Shown: piece after piece, positions 50,766-60,478 of the stretch | How the letters are laid out: each line of letters opens with the position of its first letter | Numbering within the stretch: position 1 is the stretch's first letter | Assembly (NCBI GenBank): GCA_945861565.1 | Contig: CAMAUY010000003.1 | Location: forward strand, 28,889 to 92,888 | Reading direction: 5' to 3' | Source of the DNA: Akkermansia muciniphila | GTDB taxonomy: Bacteria; Verrucomicrobiota; Verrucomicrobiia; Limisphaerales; UBA9464 | Length of the DNA stretch: 64,000 bases | Notes under the pieces: generated by a model | Told to the model about the DNA's origin: nothing | Seen by the model: only the letters and a program-made list of their open reading frames with translations | Database searches by the model: none | Position numbers and translations under genes: made by a program

Positions 50766-52283
50766 ATGAGACTTTTAGATTGGCTGGTCATTGCGGGCTA
50801 CGCGATCAGCATGTTGGGGATCGGGCGCTATTTTGCCTTACGAAACAAGACGCTCGATGACTACCTTCTGGGCGGCCGGCGCATGAGCCCGTTCGCGGTG
50901 GGGTTGTCTCTTTTTGCGACCCTGACCAGCGCGCTCTCCTACCTTGCTGTGCCCGGCGAGATGATTAAACACGGGCCCATGCAGCTCTCGCAGTTTGTGG
51001 GATTCCCGTTGATCGGCCTCGTCGTGGGCTGGGGAATGATCCCCTTCATCATGCGCCAGCAGGGGACCAGTGCCTATCAGATGCTGGAACAACGCTTCGG
51101 CCTGAGTGTGCGATTGATGGGCGCGACGATGTTTCTGACGATGCGCATGGCCTGGATGGCGACGATATTATACGCGACTTCGGACAAGGTTCTGGCACCG
51201 ATGCTCAACCTGGGTCCTCAGGGAACGATTCTAGCCAGTATCTTGATGTGTGTCATTACCCTGATCTACACGGCGGAAGGGGGTATGCGGGCGGTCGTGA
51301 TCACCGATGCCGTCCAATCCTTGATCATGCTCGGCGGCGCTGCGGCCGTCATCGTGATTATCACGGTGAATCTCGGCGGTGTCTCGGCCTGGTGGCCGCA
51401 CCAATGGGCCGCGCAGTGGGACGAGCCGCGCTTCGGTTTTGACTCCACGACACGGATAACCTTTCTCGGGATGATCACCTCCGCCTTCGCCTGGTATGTC
51501 TGCACCTGCGGTTCGGATCAAATGGCAATTCAACGTTGGCTCTCCACCCGCGACGCCCCCGCCGCCCGCCGGTCACTCTTCACCACGCTCGGTGCGGAAA
51601 TGCTCGTGGGCATTCTTTTGGGAATGGTCGGACTTGCGGTGGTGGGCTATTTCACGGCCCATCCCGAACAGTTCACGGAATCCGCCAGCCTCATCACTGG
51701 GGCGGACAGGCTTTTCCCCCACTTCGTCATGGTGGGCCTGCCCGCTGGTATGACTGGAGTGATCATCGCCGCTGTGCTGTCAGCCGCCATGTCCAGCTTG
51801 GCGTCCGGCATGAACTCGTCGTCCTTAGTGCTCACGGAGGATTTCGTGGTTCGTTTCCGATCAAAGCCGCTAACGGATGCCGGTCGGATGCGGGTCGTGC
51901 GCTGGATTTCCGTTGCCATTGGCATCATCGTGATCCTGATCAGCCTGCTGGTGAGCCGGATTGAGGGGAATCTGCTCGATATTTGCTACCGTGCTGTGAA
52001 CCTGCTGACTGCGCCGTTATTCGTACTTTTTTTTATGGCGATGTTCGTCCGCTGGGCCACGACCTTCGGCGCGCTGACCGCCGCCGTGACCGCTGTCGCA
52101 ACCGCGGTGCGAATCGCGTATGCCGAACCCCTGGGTCTTCGCCCCATCAGCATGATGTGGATCATGCCGGGATCGTTCGTCGTGGGCGTCTTCTGCGGCA
52201 GTCTGGCGAGCCTAATGCTCATTCCGTGGCGACCAAAACACAGCGCGCCGGCGATGCCACAGGACGCCGGGAAGCCATTGTAA
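50766..52283 (+). CDS. Sodium:solute symporter family transporter
   Basis: FALRNKTLDDYLLGGRRMSPFAVGLSLFATLTSALSYLAVPGE...; IYTAEGGMRAVVITDAVQSLIM; multiple TM segments. Confidence 0.93.
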   Translation: MRLLDWLVIAGYAISMLGIGRYFALRNKTLDDYLLGGRRMSPFAVGLSLFATLTSALSYLAVPGEMIKHGPMQLSQFVGFPLIGLVVGWGMIPFIMRQQGTSAYQMLEQRFGLSVRLMGATMFLTMRMAWMATILYATSDKVLAPMLNLGPQGTILASILMCVITLIYTAEGGMRAVVITDAVQSLIMLGGAAAVIVIITVNLGGVSAWWPHQWAAQWDEPRFGFDSTTRITFLGMITSAFAWYVCTCGSDQMAIQRWLSTRDAPAARRSLFTTLGAEMLVGILLGMVGLAVVGYFTAHPEQFTESASLITGADRLFPHFVMVGLPAGMTGVIIAAVLSAAMSSLASGMNSSSLVLTEDFVVRFRSKPLTDAGRMRVVRWISVAIGIIVILISLLVSRIEGNLLDICYRAVNLLTAPLFVLFFMAMFVRWATTFGALTAAVTAVATAVRIAYAEPLGLRPISMMWIMPGSFVVGVFCGSLASLMLIPWRPKHSAPAMPQDAGKPL

Positions 52284-52327
52284 TCAAAACCCCATTCAAA
52301 GGGCCGCCGGGGACACCTACCCCACGG

Positions 52328-53158
52328 CTACTTCGCGGAATATCCACCATCCACGGGCAGGTTCACGCCGGTGATGTAACGGGAAGCGTTGCTTAAGAGA
52401 AAGACCACCGCACCGCCGAGATCTTCGTCATTAGCCATGCGGTTGAGCATGGTGTGCTCGGCGTAGCGTCGCACGAAGAGTTCAGGTTGGTTATTGTAGA
52501 AGCCGCCGGGCGCAAGACAGTTCACGCGCACGCTCTGCGGGCCGTAGAGGGCCGCATAAAATCGAGTGAGATTCGCCATACCGCCCTTGTGGAAGAAGTA
52601 GTCGGGTGGCACGTCACCCATGGGGGTGCCCGCATACAGCTCATAGCTCGGGCCAATCAGGCCCTGAATGCTCCCGATGTTGACAATACTACCGCGCCCC
52701 GCGTCGGCCATCGCACTGCCGAAAACACGGTGCATGAGCATCACTCCCGTAGCATTGACGCGCATCGACTCGTCCCACTGCGCCACCGTGCCGTCCGCAC
52801 CTTTCATCGGGCGCAGTACGGAATTGTTCACAAGCCCATGCAGGACACCGAATCGTTCCGTGATGCGGGCTCGCAACGATAAAATGGACGCCTCATCCCC
52901 CTGATCAAAACTCTCCGCAAAGACGCGATGGCCTAGGTTGGTTTCCGCATCGGCGACAGTTTGCAACGTGCCAAGATTCCGCGATGCGATGATGAGCGTG
53001 GCTCCGGCCTGCGCGAGTGCCGAGGCGAGCCCGCGGCCGAACAGGCCCGCCGCTCCCGTGAGGAGAACGATATGATCGTTGAGGGAGAAGGAGGGAAGAA
53101 TCAAGGGGGGGTTGGTTGGCGATTTTGAATTGGATAATCCGGCCCGGCCCGATTTCAC
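52328..53158 (-). CDS. Short-chain dehydrogenase/reductase
   Basis: VLLTGAAGLFGRGLASALAQAG; LVNNSV; NIGSIQGLIGPSYELY; NASRYITGVNLPVDGGYSAK. Confidence 0.88.
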   Translation of the reverse strand: MKSGRAGLSNSKSPTNPPLILPSFSLNDHIVLLTGAAGLFGRGLASALAQAGATLIIASRNLGTLQTVADAETNLGHRVFAESFDQGDEASILSLRARITERFGVLHGLVNNSVLRPMKGADGTVAQWDESMRVNATGVMLMHRVFGSAMADAGRGSIVNIGSIQGLIGPSYELYAGTPMGDVPPDYFFHKGGMANLTRFYAALYGPQSVRVNCLAPGGFYNNQPELFVRRYAEHTMLNRMANDEDLGGAVVFLLSNASRYITGVNLPVDGGYSAK

Positions 53159-53161
53159 AGA

Positions 53162-53977
53162 CTAACTACGGGGTGACGCATAGATCGAACTCGCCCGGGC
53201 CCGGGTGTCATCACCCGCAAAGTCGCTAATCAATTTGCGGAAGGCGTTCCCGAGTTCGAGCACATCCGCACCGAGCGTAAAAACTCGGGTCCCTTCGGCG
53301 ATGAGTTGATCTTTCTGCCCAAAGAGAGACGCCACGGCGACGAACTTCCCGTGCTTGACCGCCGCGGCGTGGACGCGCTTTCGTGCCGCCACAACATCAG
53401 GGTGGGTGACTTGGCCGAGTCTGCCGATGCGATGGCTAAAGTCACCGGCGCCGAACAGCAGCAGGTCAAAGCCGGGAACCGCCGCGATCTCTTCGACGTT
53501 TTCGAGCGCCTCGGGAGACTCGATCTGGAGGATGACGAATTTCTCGGTGTTGCAGTGGGAGACGTAGTCACTCAACGATACTTGGCAGAAAAAGCCGTCC
53601 ATATTTCCGGAATCGAGCGGCTTTTTGCCGACCGGGTGACAGCGCACCATCTCGACGACGTTGCGAGCCTCGTTCGCGCTGGTGATATGCGGCACCATGA
53701 TTCCGGTCGCATCACACTCGAAAGGCTTCACGTAGTCGCTGTAGCTTCCCTTGCTCACGCGCACGATGGTGTCCATGTCGTAAAGCTTTGCCGCGCGGAT
53801 CTGATGCTCGAGATTGAGCCAGTCATTGGGCACATGCTCATTGCACAGCCACACGGCCGAGGCTCCGGCAAGTCCGGCCAACTCAACAACGCGCGGGTCG
53901 ATGAGGTTCATCTTGAGGACGGTTGAGTTTTGTCCCGCGCGCAATTCGCGAAGGATTCGGGAGGGGCGAAGTTTCAT
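53162..53977 (-). CDS. HpcH/HpaI aldolase family protein
   Basis: MKLRPSRILRELRAGQNSTVLKMNLIDPRVVELAGLAG; ECDATGIMVPHITSANEARNVVE; LQIESPEALENVEEIAAVPGFDLLLFGAGDFSHRIG; start set at 53977. Confidence 0.88.
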   Translation of the reverse strand: MKLRPSRILRELRAGQNSTVLKMNLIDPRVVELAGLAGASAVWLCNEHVPNDWLNLEHQIRAAKLYDMDTIVRVSKGSYSDYVKPFECDATGIMVPHITSANEARNVVEMVRCHPVGKKPLDSGNMDGFFCQVSLSDYVSHCNTEKFVILQIESPEALENVEEIAAVPGFDLLLFGAGDFSHRIGRLGQVTHPDVVAARKRVHAAAVKHGKFVAVASLFGQKDQLIAEGTRVFTLGADVLELGNAFRKLISDFAGDDTRARASSIYASPRS

Positions 53978-54218
53978 GGATTCGAGGAGAGTGAGACGGG
54001 AGAGTAAGGTAAAATCGTGAGAAAACTTGCAATGAGAATAACCGTGCGATCTGAAAATGGATTCCATGCCCTCACAAATGGCGCAGGAAAGAGCAAATGA
54101 CCGGTTCCTTGATCTGCATGCAAGCTAGGTCCGTGCCGGTGAGGTGTGGGCATCCCGGATCTGGAGGAAAGTGGCGTTCGGGATCGCCTTGCTAAGGAGC
54201 CATTCCTAATTGAAAGCC

Positions 54219-55688
54219 TCACGCAAGAATGGACTCGATGACCTTGCCGTGAACGTCTGTCAGGCGCCGTTTGACGCCATTGTGGTAAAATGTCAGCGTC
54301 TCGTGATTGATCCCCAACAAGTGCAGGATCGTTGCGTGAAAATCGGGAATGGTCACCTTGTTCTCCGCTACAAAATACCCCACGTCATCCGTGACTCCGT
54401 GCCGATATCCCTTCTTCACACCGGCACCCGCCAGGAAACACGTAAATGCCGTCGGGTGATGATCCCGCCCGGGCGAACCGATCCCCTGCGTGGCCGGTCC
54501 GCGTCCGAATTCTGTCGCCCAGACGAACAGGGTGTCGTCGAACAGGCCGCGCTGCTTGAGATCGTGGATCAACGCCGCGACGGGGCGGTCCATGGTGGCC
54601 GCCTGCGTATCATGGTTTTCCTTCAAGTTTTCATGCCCATCCCAATTAATGCGGGGACTGCCGAACGAACCGCCATTAAAAATCTGCACGAACCGCACCC
54701 CCCGCTCGATCAGTCGTCGCGCCATCAGGCAGTTCCGCGCAAACCCCTTGTTCGTCGGATCGTTTAATCCGTAGAGCTGCTTGGCCTCCTCCGATTCGTT
54801 GTCAAGATTCGTTGCCTCCGGGATGCTGACCTGCATGCGGGCGGCGAGTTCATAAGAGCGCAAACGCGCGGCAAAACTGTTGTCGCCCGGATGTTCGTCG
54901 GCAAATTCGCGATTCATCGCACTCAGCAGGCGCATATCCGCCGCGCGGTCGCCGGGCGGGATGTTGGCCGGCGTGTTCAAATCGACAATGGCTTCGCGGG
55001 AATTCGTGCGAAAAGGAACTCCCTGATGGTTGGCCGGAAGGAATCCCGAGGTCCAGTTGATCGAACCGCCGGCGATCATTCCGCGGGGATCCGGCAGGAC
55101 GACAAAGGCGGGAAGGTTCTCATTCTCGGTTCCCAACCCGTAGCTTAGCCAGGCGCCCGCGCTCGGAAATCCATTCAGAGTGAACCCACTGTTCATTTGG
55201 AAGGTCGCCGGCGTGTGGTTATTGCTCTTGGCGAACATGGAATGGATGAAACAGAGATCATCCACGCATCCCGCCAGATGGGGCAACAGGCTACTCACCC
55301 AGGCGCCAGATTGGCCGTGCTGACGGAAGTCATAGACGCTCTTCATCACCTTGCCCGGTTGTCCAAAAAAACCGAGATTCTCACCCTTGTTATCGAGGGT
55401 CTTGCCGTGCAAACGCTCCAACTCCGGTTTGTAATCGAACGTATCCAGATGGCTGACTCCACCACAGCAAAAGATTTGCACCACGCGCTTCGCTCTCGGC
55501 GCAAACACGGGAGCTTGGGACCGGCCACCCTCCGCCGCCGAGGCCCCCCGGGCTTGATCCCGATTGAGGAGCCAGGCCAGCGCGATCCCGCCGATTCCGC
55601 CGGCCGAATTCCAGAGGAAATGCCGGCGCGGCAGCAACGGTGGCGTTCTCGTCACAGAACCGGGCGAATGGATCGGATTATCGGACAT
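54219..55688 (-). CDS. DUF1501 family protein with Tat-like signal (copy 3)
   Basis: LLPRRHFLWNSAGGIGGIALAWLL; QIFCCGGVSHLDTFDYKPEL; WATEFGRGPATQGIGSPGRDHHPTAFTCFLAGAGV; HATILHLLGINHETLTFYHNG. Confidence 0.88.
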   Translation of the reverse strand: MSDNPIHSPGSVTRTPPLLPRRHFLWNSAGGIGGIALAWLLNRDQARGASAAEGGRSQAPVFAPRAKRVVQIFCCGGVSHLDTFDYKPELERLHGKTLDNKGENLGFFGQPGKVMKSVYDFRQHGQSGAWVSSLLPHLAGCVDDLCFIHSMFAKSNNHTPATFQMNSGFTLNGFPSAGAWLSYGLGTENENLPAFVVLPDPRGMIAGGSINWTSGFLPANHQGVPFRTNSREAIVDLNTPANIPPGDRAADMRLLSAMNREFADEHPGDNSFAARLRSYELAARMQVSIPEATNLDNESEEAKQLYGLNDPTNKGFARNCLMARRLIERGVRFVQIFNGGSFGSPRINWDGHENLKENHDTQAATMDRPVAALIHDLKQRGLFDDTLFVWATEFGRGPATQGIGSPGRDHHPTAFTCFLAGAGVKKGYRHGVTDDVGYFVAENKVTIPDFHATILHLLGINHETLTFYHNGVKRRLTDVHGKVIESILA

Positions 55689-57810
55689 AGATGAACTCGG
55701 TTGAATTGAGCAACGTCCAGCAGACGTTGACCAGGCTGCGCTGCCCGACCACGGTCACCGCGCGCTGGGTTTCGTCCGTTGTCGCGACGCGCCCCAACGC
55801 CAGCCGATAGGCGGCCTGCACCGCCTTCGTTGGATCCCCCTGCCCTTCCTGCCAAGCTCGGTCTGCCAGGCGTGCCGCCTGCCGTTGCACGAAGGAGTTA
55901 TTCATCAGCCCCAGCGCCTGCAGGGGAGTCGTGGTGATCCCGCGTCGCGGAGTTTTGACGGACGGATCCGGGCAGTCCAGCGCGTCGAGGAGCGGTTCCT
56001 TGCCTGAATTGACGTTCATCCGGAGAACCGTCCGACGATTGTATTCCGGGCCGGGTTTATCCACCGGCACATAGGCGTTGTCGGGAAACTTGAGGATGTC
56101 GAACGGACGAAAACTCGGTCCGCCCATCTGCAAATTGATCTGGCCGCTGACGGCCAGCATGGCATCCCGGACCACTTCTCCTTCGAGCCGTCGCGGGCTA
56201 TAACGCCACAGCAATTGATTGTCGGCATCCAGGGCGGATGCCTTGCCGTTGAAATCTGACGCCTGCTGATAGGTTTCCGAGTTAAGAATCAATCGGTGCA
56301 ATGCCTTAACACTCCATCCTCTTTCGATCAATTGGACCGCCAGCCAATCGAGCAATTCCGGATGCGTCGGACGCACACCGCTCGCTCCGAGATCACTGGG
56401 GGTGGCGGCGAGCCCCTGTCCAAAATGAAACTGCCAGACACGATTCGCCATCACCCGGGCGGGGAGCGGATTGCGAGGATCCGCGAGCCAGTTCGCAAAT
56501 TTTAGCCGCCGTTGTGCCTCCGGAGCGTCCGCCGGCAACCCAAACTCGTGATCGAGATCGGCAATGGCCGACAGCGCCGCCGGTGTTACGATCTCCTCCG
56601 GTGTGGTCACGTCACCCCGCCGAAGACGTCGAGTGGGGGCGGGTTGGACGCGCTTGCCGGCATACGAGGCCGGAAGGGGTTTCACGGTATCCAAGGCCGC
56701 CCGGGCCGCTTTCTCTCTCCGCACCGCCCGTTCGTAATCGGCACTCTTGGGATCCGTGCCTTTGAGTCTCGCGACCTGCTCCTGGGCGGCGGCAATCTCC
56801 GTCTTCAAGGGGGCAATTTGAGCCTCGTGCGCGGCAACCTCAGCCGGACCTGCGATGGGGCGTTCGCCATGTTTCACACCGTCGAAAACAGCTCGGATCC
56901 GGTAATAGTCCTCGTGCGGTATCGGATCAAATTTATGCGCATGGCAACGCGCGCAATTGATTGTCAATCCCAGAAACGTTTGCCCGACGACACCGAGGGT
57001 ATCCTCCAATTCGTCCTCTCGCGTGATCGCCTTCTGCGTCGCGTTTGCCTGGGCGTTCCCCGCTTCGTCCCAAGGCCCGCAGACCAGCATGCTGGGGCCA
57101 ATGATCGCATCCATCGAAAGCGGCTCCAGGACGTCCCCCGCGATTTGTTCCTTCATGAACCGATCGTACGGTTTGTCGTCGTTAAAGCTCTGGATGACAT
57201 AATCCCGGTAATGCCACGCGTTGTCGCGCAGGCGATCATACTCGAATCCCTGGCTTTCGGTATACCGCACCACATCCAGCCAGTGACGTCCCCAGCGTTC
57301 GCCATATCGGGGTGACGCCAGCAGACGATCCACCAACTCTTCGAAGGCCCGGGGGGATCGGTTGTTAACGAACTCGTCGATGTCCCGGGGAGATGGCGGC
57401 AGGCCGAGCAGATCAAAACTCAGCCTTCGAATCAGAGTGGTGCGATCGGCCGCTGGCGAAAGCGACAAACCGTTCGTTGAGAGCCGGGCAATGATAAACG
57501 CGTCGATGGGATTTCCGCCAACCGCATTGCGCGAACTCGGATCGGACATCAAAGCGGTGCCGCGATGGGATCGAGACGTTTCCGTATGCGCAATCAATGG
57601 CACCCGCGGTTTTTTCACCGGCTGCAACGACCAGTGGTCGCTGCGAATTCGACCGGAAACCGCATTGTTCGCCGGGACTGCCCGATTGGCGGCCGTCACG
57701 GAATCGGCCACCACGGCCTTCGGAGGCGGGTCCGCAGCATCGGCCGCCCAAGCGATACCCGAACCGCCGTACAACCCCACGGCAATAAGAAGAGTCCATA
57801 AGACATTCAT
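55678..57810 (-). CDS. DUF1549/DUF1553 domain protein, short form without PSCyt1 (copy 3)
   Basis: SPRYGERWGRHWLDVVRYTESQGFEYDR, INCARCHAHKFDPI, NPLPARVMANRVWQFHFGQGLAATPSDLG, WRYSPRRLEGEVVRDAMLAVSG; 11-bp overlap with the DUF1501 start. Confidence 0.88.
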   Translation of the reverse strand: MNVLWTLLIAVGLYGGSGIAWAADAADPPPKAVVADSVTAANRAVPANNAVSGRIRSDHWSLQPVKKPRVPLIAHTETSRSHRGTALMSDPSSRNAVGGNPIDAFIIARLSTNGLSLSPAADRTTLIRRLSFDLLGLPPSPRDIDEFVNNRSPRAFEELVDRLLASPRYGERWGRHWLDVVRYTESQGFEYDRLRDNAWHYRDYVIQSFNDDKPYDRFMKEQIAGDVLEPLSMDAIIGPSMLVCGPWDEAGNAQANATQKAITREDELEDTLGVVGQTFLGLTINCARCHAHKFDPIPHEDYYRIRAVFDGVKHGERPIAGPAEVAAHEAQIAPLKTEIAAAQEQVARLKGTDPKSADYERAVRREKAARAALDTVKPLPASYAGKRVQPAPTRRLRRGDVTTPEEIVTPAALSAIADLDHEFGLPADAPEAQRRLKFANWLADPRNPLPARVMANRVWQFHFGQGLAATPSDLGASGVRPTHPELLDWLAVQLIERGWSVKALHRLILNSETYQQASDFNGKASALDADNQLLWRYSPRRLEGEVVRDAMLAVSGQINLQMGGPSFRPFDILKFPDNAYVPVDKPGPEYNRRTVLRMNVNSGKEPLLDALDCPDPSVKTPRRGITTTPLQALGLMNNSFVQRQAARLADRAWQEGQGDPTKAVQAAYRLALGRVATTDETQRAVTVVGQRSLVNVCWTLLNSTEFIYVR

Positions 57811-57819
57811 ACGTTCAGC

Positions 57820-59334
57820 CTATCCCGAAATGTGTTTTTTAATGGCCTTCAATTTCTGGTACTCCGGCCGACCGGTATAATGCGAATCCAGCGGATAGCA
57901 ACCGCTGACCAAACCATTCCGTGGGGCGGTGGTGCAGTCGCTGAATGTTCGGCAAATGGAGCGAGCCTGCAACGCTCCTTTCTGAATCGCATCCGATAAC
58001 ATCGTCGGATAGCTCAAGACCGCACGACCGACGCCGACCAGATCCGTCCACCCCTGCCGTACCAGATATTGTGCCACGTGCGGCAGATACTCCTGAAGGT
58101 AGCTCAACCCGGAACTGACGACCAACGGGGCCGGCGCGCTCCCGGCCGGTGATAGGTTCGTCGCCAAGTGTGCCTTTACCCGGCGGACCGCGTCCACCTG
58201 CCGATAAACATCCATGAGAGGATCGGTCGGCGACTGGTAACCATCACCCGGCGGATAGGCTGCCGGGCGCTGGATATGAGGATTGTAGTACGGAGAACCG
58301 GCGGTCGTGTTGAGGATCTTGACTCCCAAGGTGGCGCACAATTCAACGAATTGGAACGTTTCGGACAAGTCGATCCGCGTGGGATCCTCGGGACTGACGC
58401 CGAAACCGTAGAGATAGGGCAGATGCTCGAGGTACGGTTCGGGGATCCCCGGCCCCAGCTTTCCTGGCACCGTCAGGGCCGGGTCGGGCCGAAAAGGCAC
58501 CAGATCAAACAGGCTTAAGCGAACTCCGAGGTCGATGCCATTGCCGGTGGCACGAATGCCCGCAACGATTTCGCGAAGAATTCGGGTTCGGTTTTCAAAG
58601 CTGCCGCCATAGCAACCGCCGCGCGTGTGTGCCGCGAGAAACTCGTGAAGCAAATAGCCATGACAATGCTTCAGATCGACAAAATCGGCCCCGACATCCC
58701 GTGCAAGAGCGGCCGCCTGAACGTAATCCTGAACCAAATGAGCAACGTCCTCATCGGTGAAAACCTGAGCCGCACTGGTAACCTGGAATTTGCGGTCCAA
58801 AATGGGGTGCCGGAAAGCAACGCGAGGCTCGCCTCGCGCCTTGTCGTTGGGCCGGCAGAATCGTCCAGAATGCGTCAACTGAAATCCCACCACCAGGTCG
58901 TCGCTGGTTCCATGGTGCTCTCGGTGTGAGGACGTCAGTATTTCCAGCAACTCCGCGAGGGCGCCTTCGTTGCTCCGAGAAATGATGAGTTGGTTCGGAT
59001 TTGCTCGGCCCGAAGGACACACCGCCATGGCCTCGGCACCGCAGATAAGTTTGGCGCCACTTTGGCCAAAACGCCGCCACCGACGGCGGACCTCGTCCGT
59101 CACGCCCCCCGTGGCGGTCGCGTCCCAACCTTCCATGGGATGCAGCGCGAGCCGATTGCCAATGCACTTGCCATGAATGCGAACATCGGAAACCGGCATC
59201 GCGAGTGGAGACGTGGCTCCCGCAACGATGTCCTCCTCGCAAAAGAGAGAGATTCCAAGGGAGCCGACGTGCCGGCGAAAATCGGCAACGGACTTGAGCG
59301 AAGGAATCCGAGTGAGTTTGAAAGGATCGGCCAT
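57820..59334 (-). CDS. NADH:flavin oxidoreductase (Old Yellow Enzyme family)
   Basis: GNRLALHPMEGWDATATGGVTDEVRRRWRRFGQSGAKLICGAEAMAV; GFQLTHSGRF; DVGADFVDLKHCHGYLLHEFLAAHTRGGCYGGSFENRTRILREIV. Confidence 0.9.
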   Translation of the reverse strand: MADPFKLTRIPSLKSVADFRRHVGSLGISLFCEEDIVAGATSPLAMPVSDVRIHGKCIGNRLALHPMEGWDATATGGVTDEVRRRWRRFGQSGAKLICGAEAMAVCPSGRANPNQLIISRSNEGALAELLEILTSSHREHHGTSDDLVVGFQLTHSGRFCRPNDKARGEPRVAFRHPILDRKFQVTSAAQVFTDEDVAHLVQDYVQAAALARDVGADFVDLKHCHGYLLHEFLAAHTRGGCYGGSFENRTRILREIVAGIRATGNGIDLGVRLSLFDLVPFRPDPALTVPGKLGPGIPEPYLEHLPYLYGFGVSPEDPTRIDLSETFQFVELCATLGVKILNTTAGSPYYNPHIQRPAAYPPGDGYQSPTDPLMDVYRQVDAVRRVKAHLATNLSPAGSAPAPLVVSSGLSYLQEYLPHVAQYLVRQGWTDLVGVGRAVLSYPTMLSDAIQKGALQARSICRTFSDCTTAPRNGLVSGCYPLDSHYTGRPEYQKLKAIKKHISG

Positions 59335-59340
59335 CGAATG

Positions 59341-60291
59341 TCAGGGGGTCAATCGTTGGACGATATCTCGCAGGAGTTCACGATCCGAGTCCGGCCTTTG
59401 GGGAGACTGCGGGTGGGTGGCGTCACATCCGATCCAGCCACGTAGCTTCAAGAACATGGCTGCGGAATGTTTATAGGCAGGGACCGGCGGCCGGAACGAG
59501 AGGAAGCCAAGGTATTGCAGCAGGTCATTCAGGGAATAAAACGCGGGATCCCCGGCCACCCAGGCGGCATCCCGGCGGGCAAATATGTCCGGAGCAAAGG
59601 TGCTCAAACCGAGGAGGTAATCGCTGCCATACATCACCATGTCGATCGCCAAGTCGTTGCCCGTGTATACGCGAAAATCGGGGCGAATGCGATCCCTCAG
59701 CCGAAGCCGCTCCCATTCGAGATCGCGAGACAACGAGGAATGCTTCGCACCCACGCACTGTGGAATGTCCAGCAGGCCCCGGTAGACCTCCGACGAATAG
59801 ATCCTTCCAAAGGGAGCGAACTGGGTGCTGAGTTCAAACCCAATGAATTTTCCGGCGTAACGACCCAGCGCCCGGTACGCGGCAACGATTTCCACATCCG
59901 ACTGCTGGGTGAGACCGTACGACTGAAAAATAACCGGCGTCCCACCCTCCTGCTGGATCATGACCATCTGGCGCGCGTACGCATCGCCGTCAAAGGACGC
60001 GCCGGGCAGGTCGCTCACAAATGCGCCGGCGGCAAAGCGTCCACCCCCCAGTTCGATCCGCGTTCGGCGGAGGACTTCACGGCGCGTAAAGTCGTCGAGT
60101 AGATTCCCGAAGCCGGTGTCCATGTTAACGGCCGGGACCAGACCCGCCGTGGCGGTTCGGCGCAGATGGGCGGTGAAGCCGGGCCAGTCAACCTCGCCTG
60201 TGGTCAGGAAGGGGAGCAGGATGGCGGAGATCCCTTCAATCGGACGCCGTGGACGCAGCAATTGAAGTGGATCGGGTACCGAAGAATCCAT
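59341..60291 (-). CDS. Dihydrodipicolinate synthase / N-acetylneuraminate lyase family protein
   Basis: [57 protein letters not shown] (Schiff-base Lys context); [21 protein letters not shown]. Confidence 0.8.
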   Translation of the reverse strand: MDSSVPDPLQLLRPRRPIEGISAILLPFLTTGEVDWPGFTAHLRRTATAGLVPAVNMDTGFGNLLDDFTRREVLRRTRIELGGGRFAAGAFVSDLPGASFDGDAYARQMVMIQQEGGTPVIFQSYGLTQQSDVEIVAAYRALGRYAGKFIGFELSTQFAPFGRIYSSEVYRGLLDIPQCVGAKHSSLSRDLEWERLRLRDRIRPDFRVYTGNDLAIDMVMYGSDYLLGLSTFAPDIFARRDAAWVAGDPAFYSLNDLLQYLGFLSFRPPVPAYKHSAAMFLKLRGWIGCDATHPQSPQRPDSDRELLRDIVQRLTP

Positions 60292-60478
60292 GCCGACCTC
60301 AGCGTAGCCATCCTATCCCTGCAGGCAGAAGCCCCATTTTCGGGATTGATTCCGCCGGCCTGGTACGGCGTTGAACCCCGCTTCCGGTCGAGCGCGTGCT
60401 GGTTTCTCCGCCCGCGGCACCCGGGAGCTTCTCCGCTGGTGCTTGACCATACCGACCCCGTGCCGGCCAACTAGGGAC

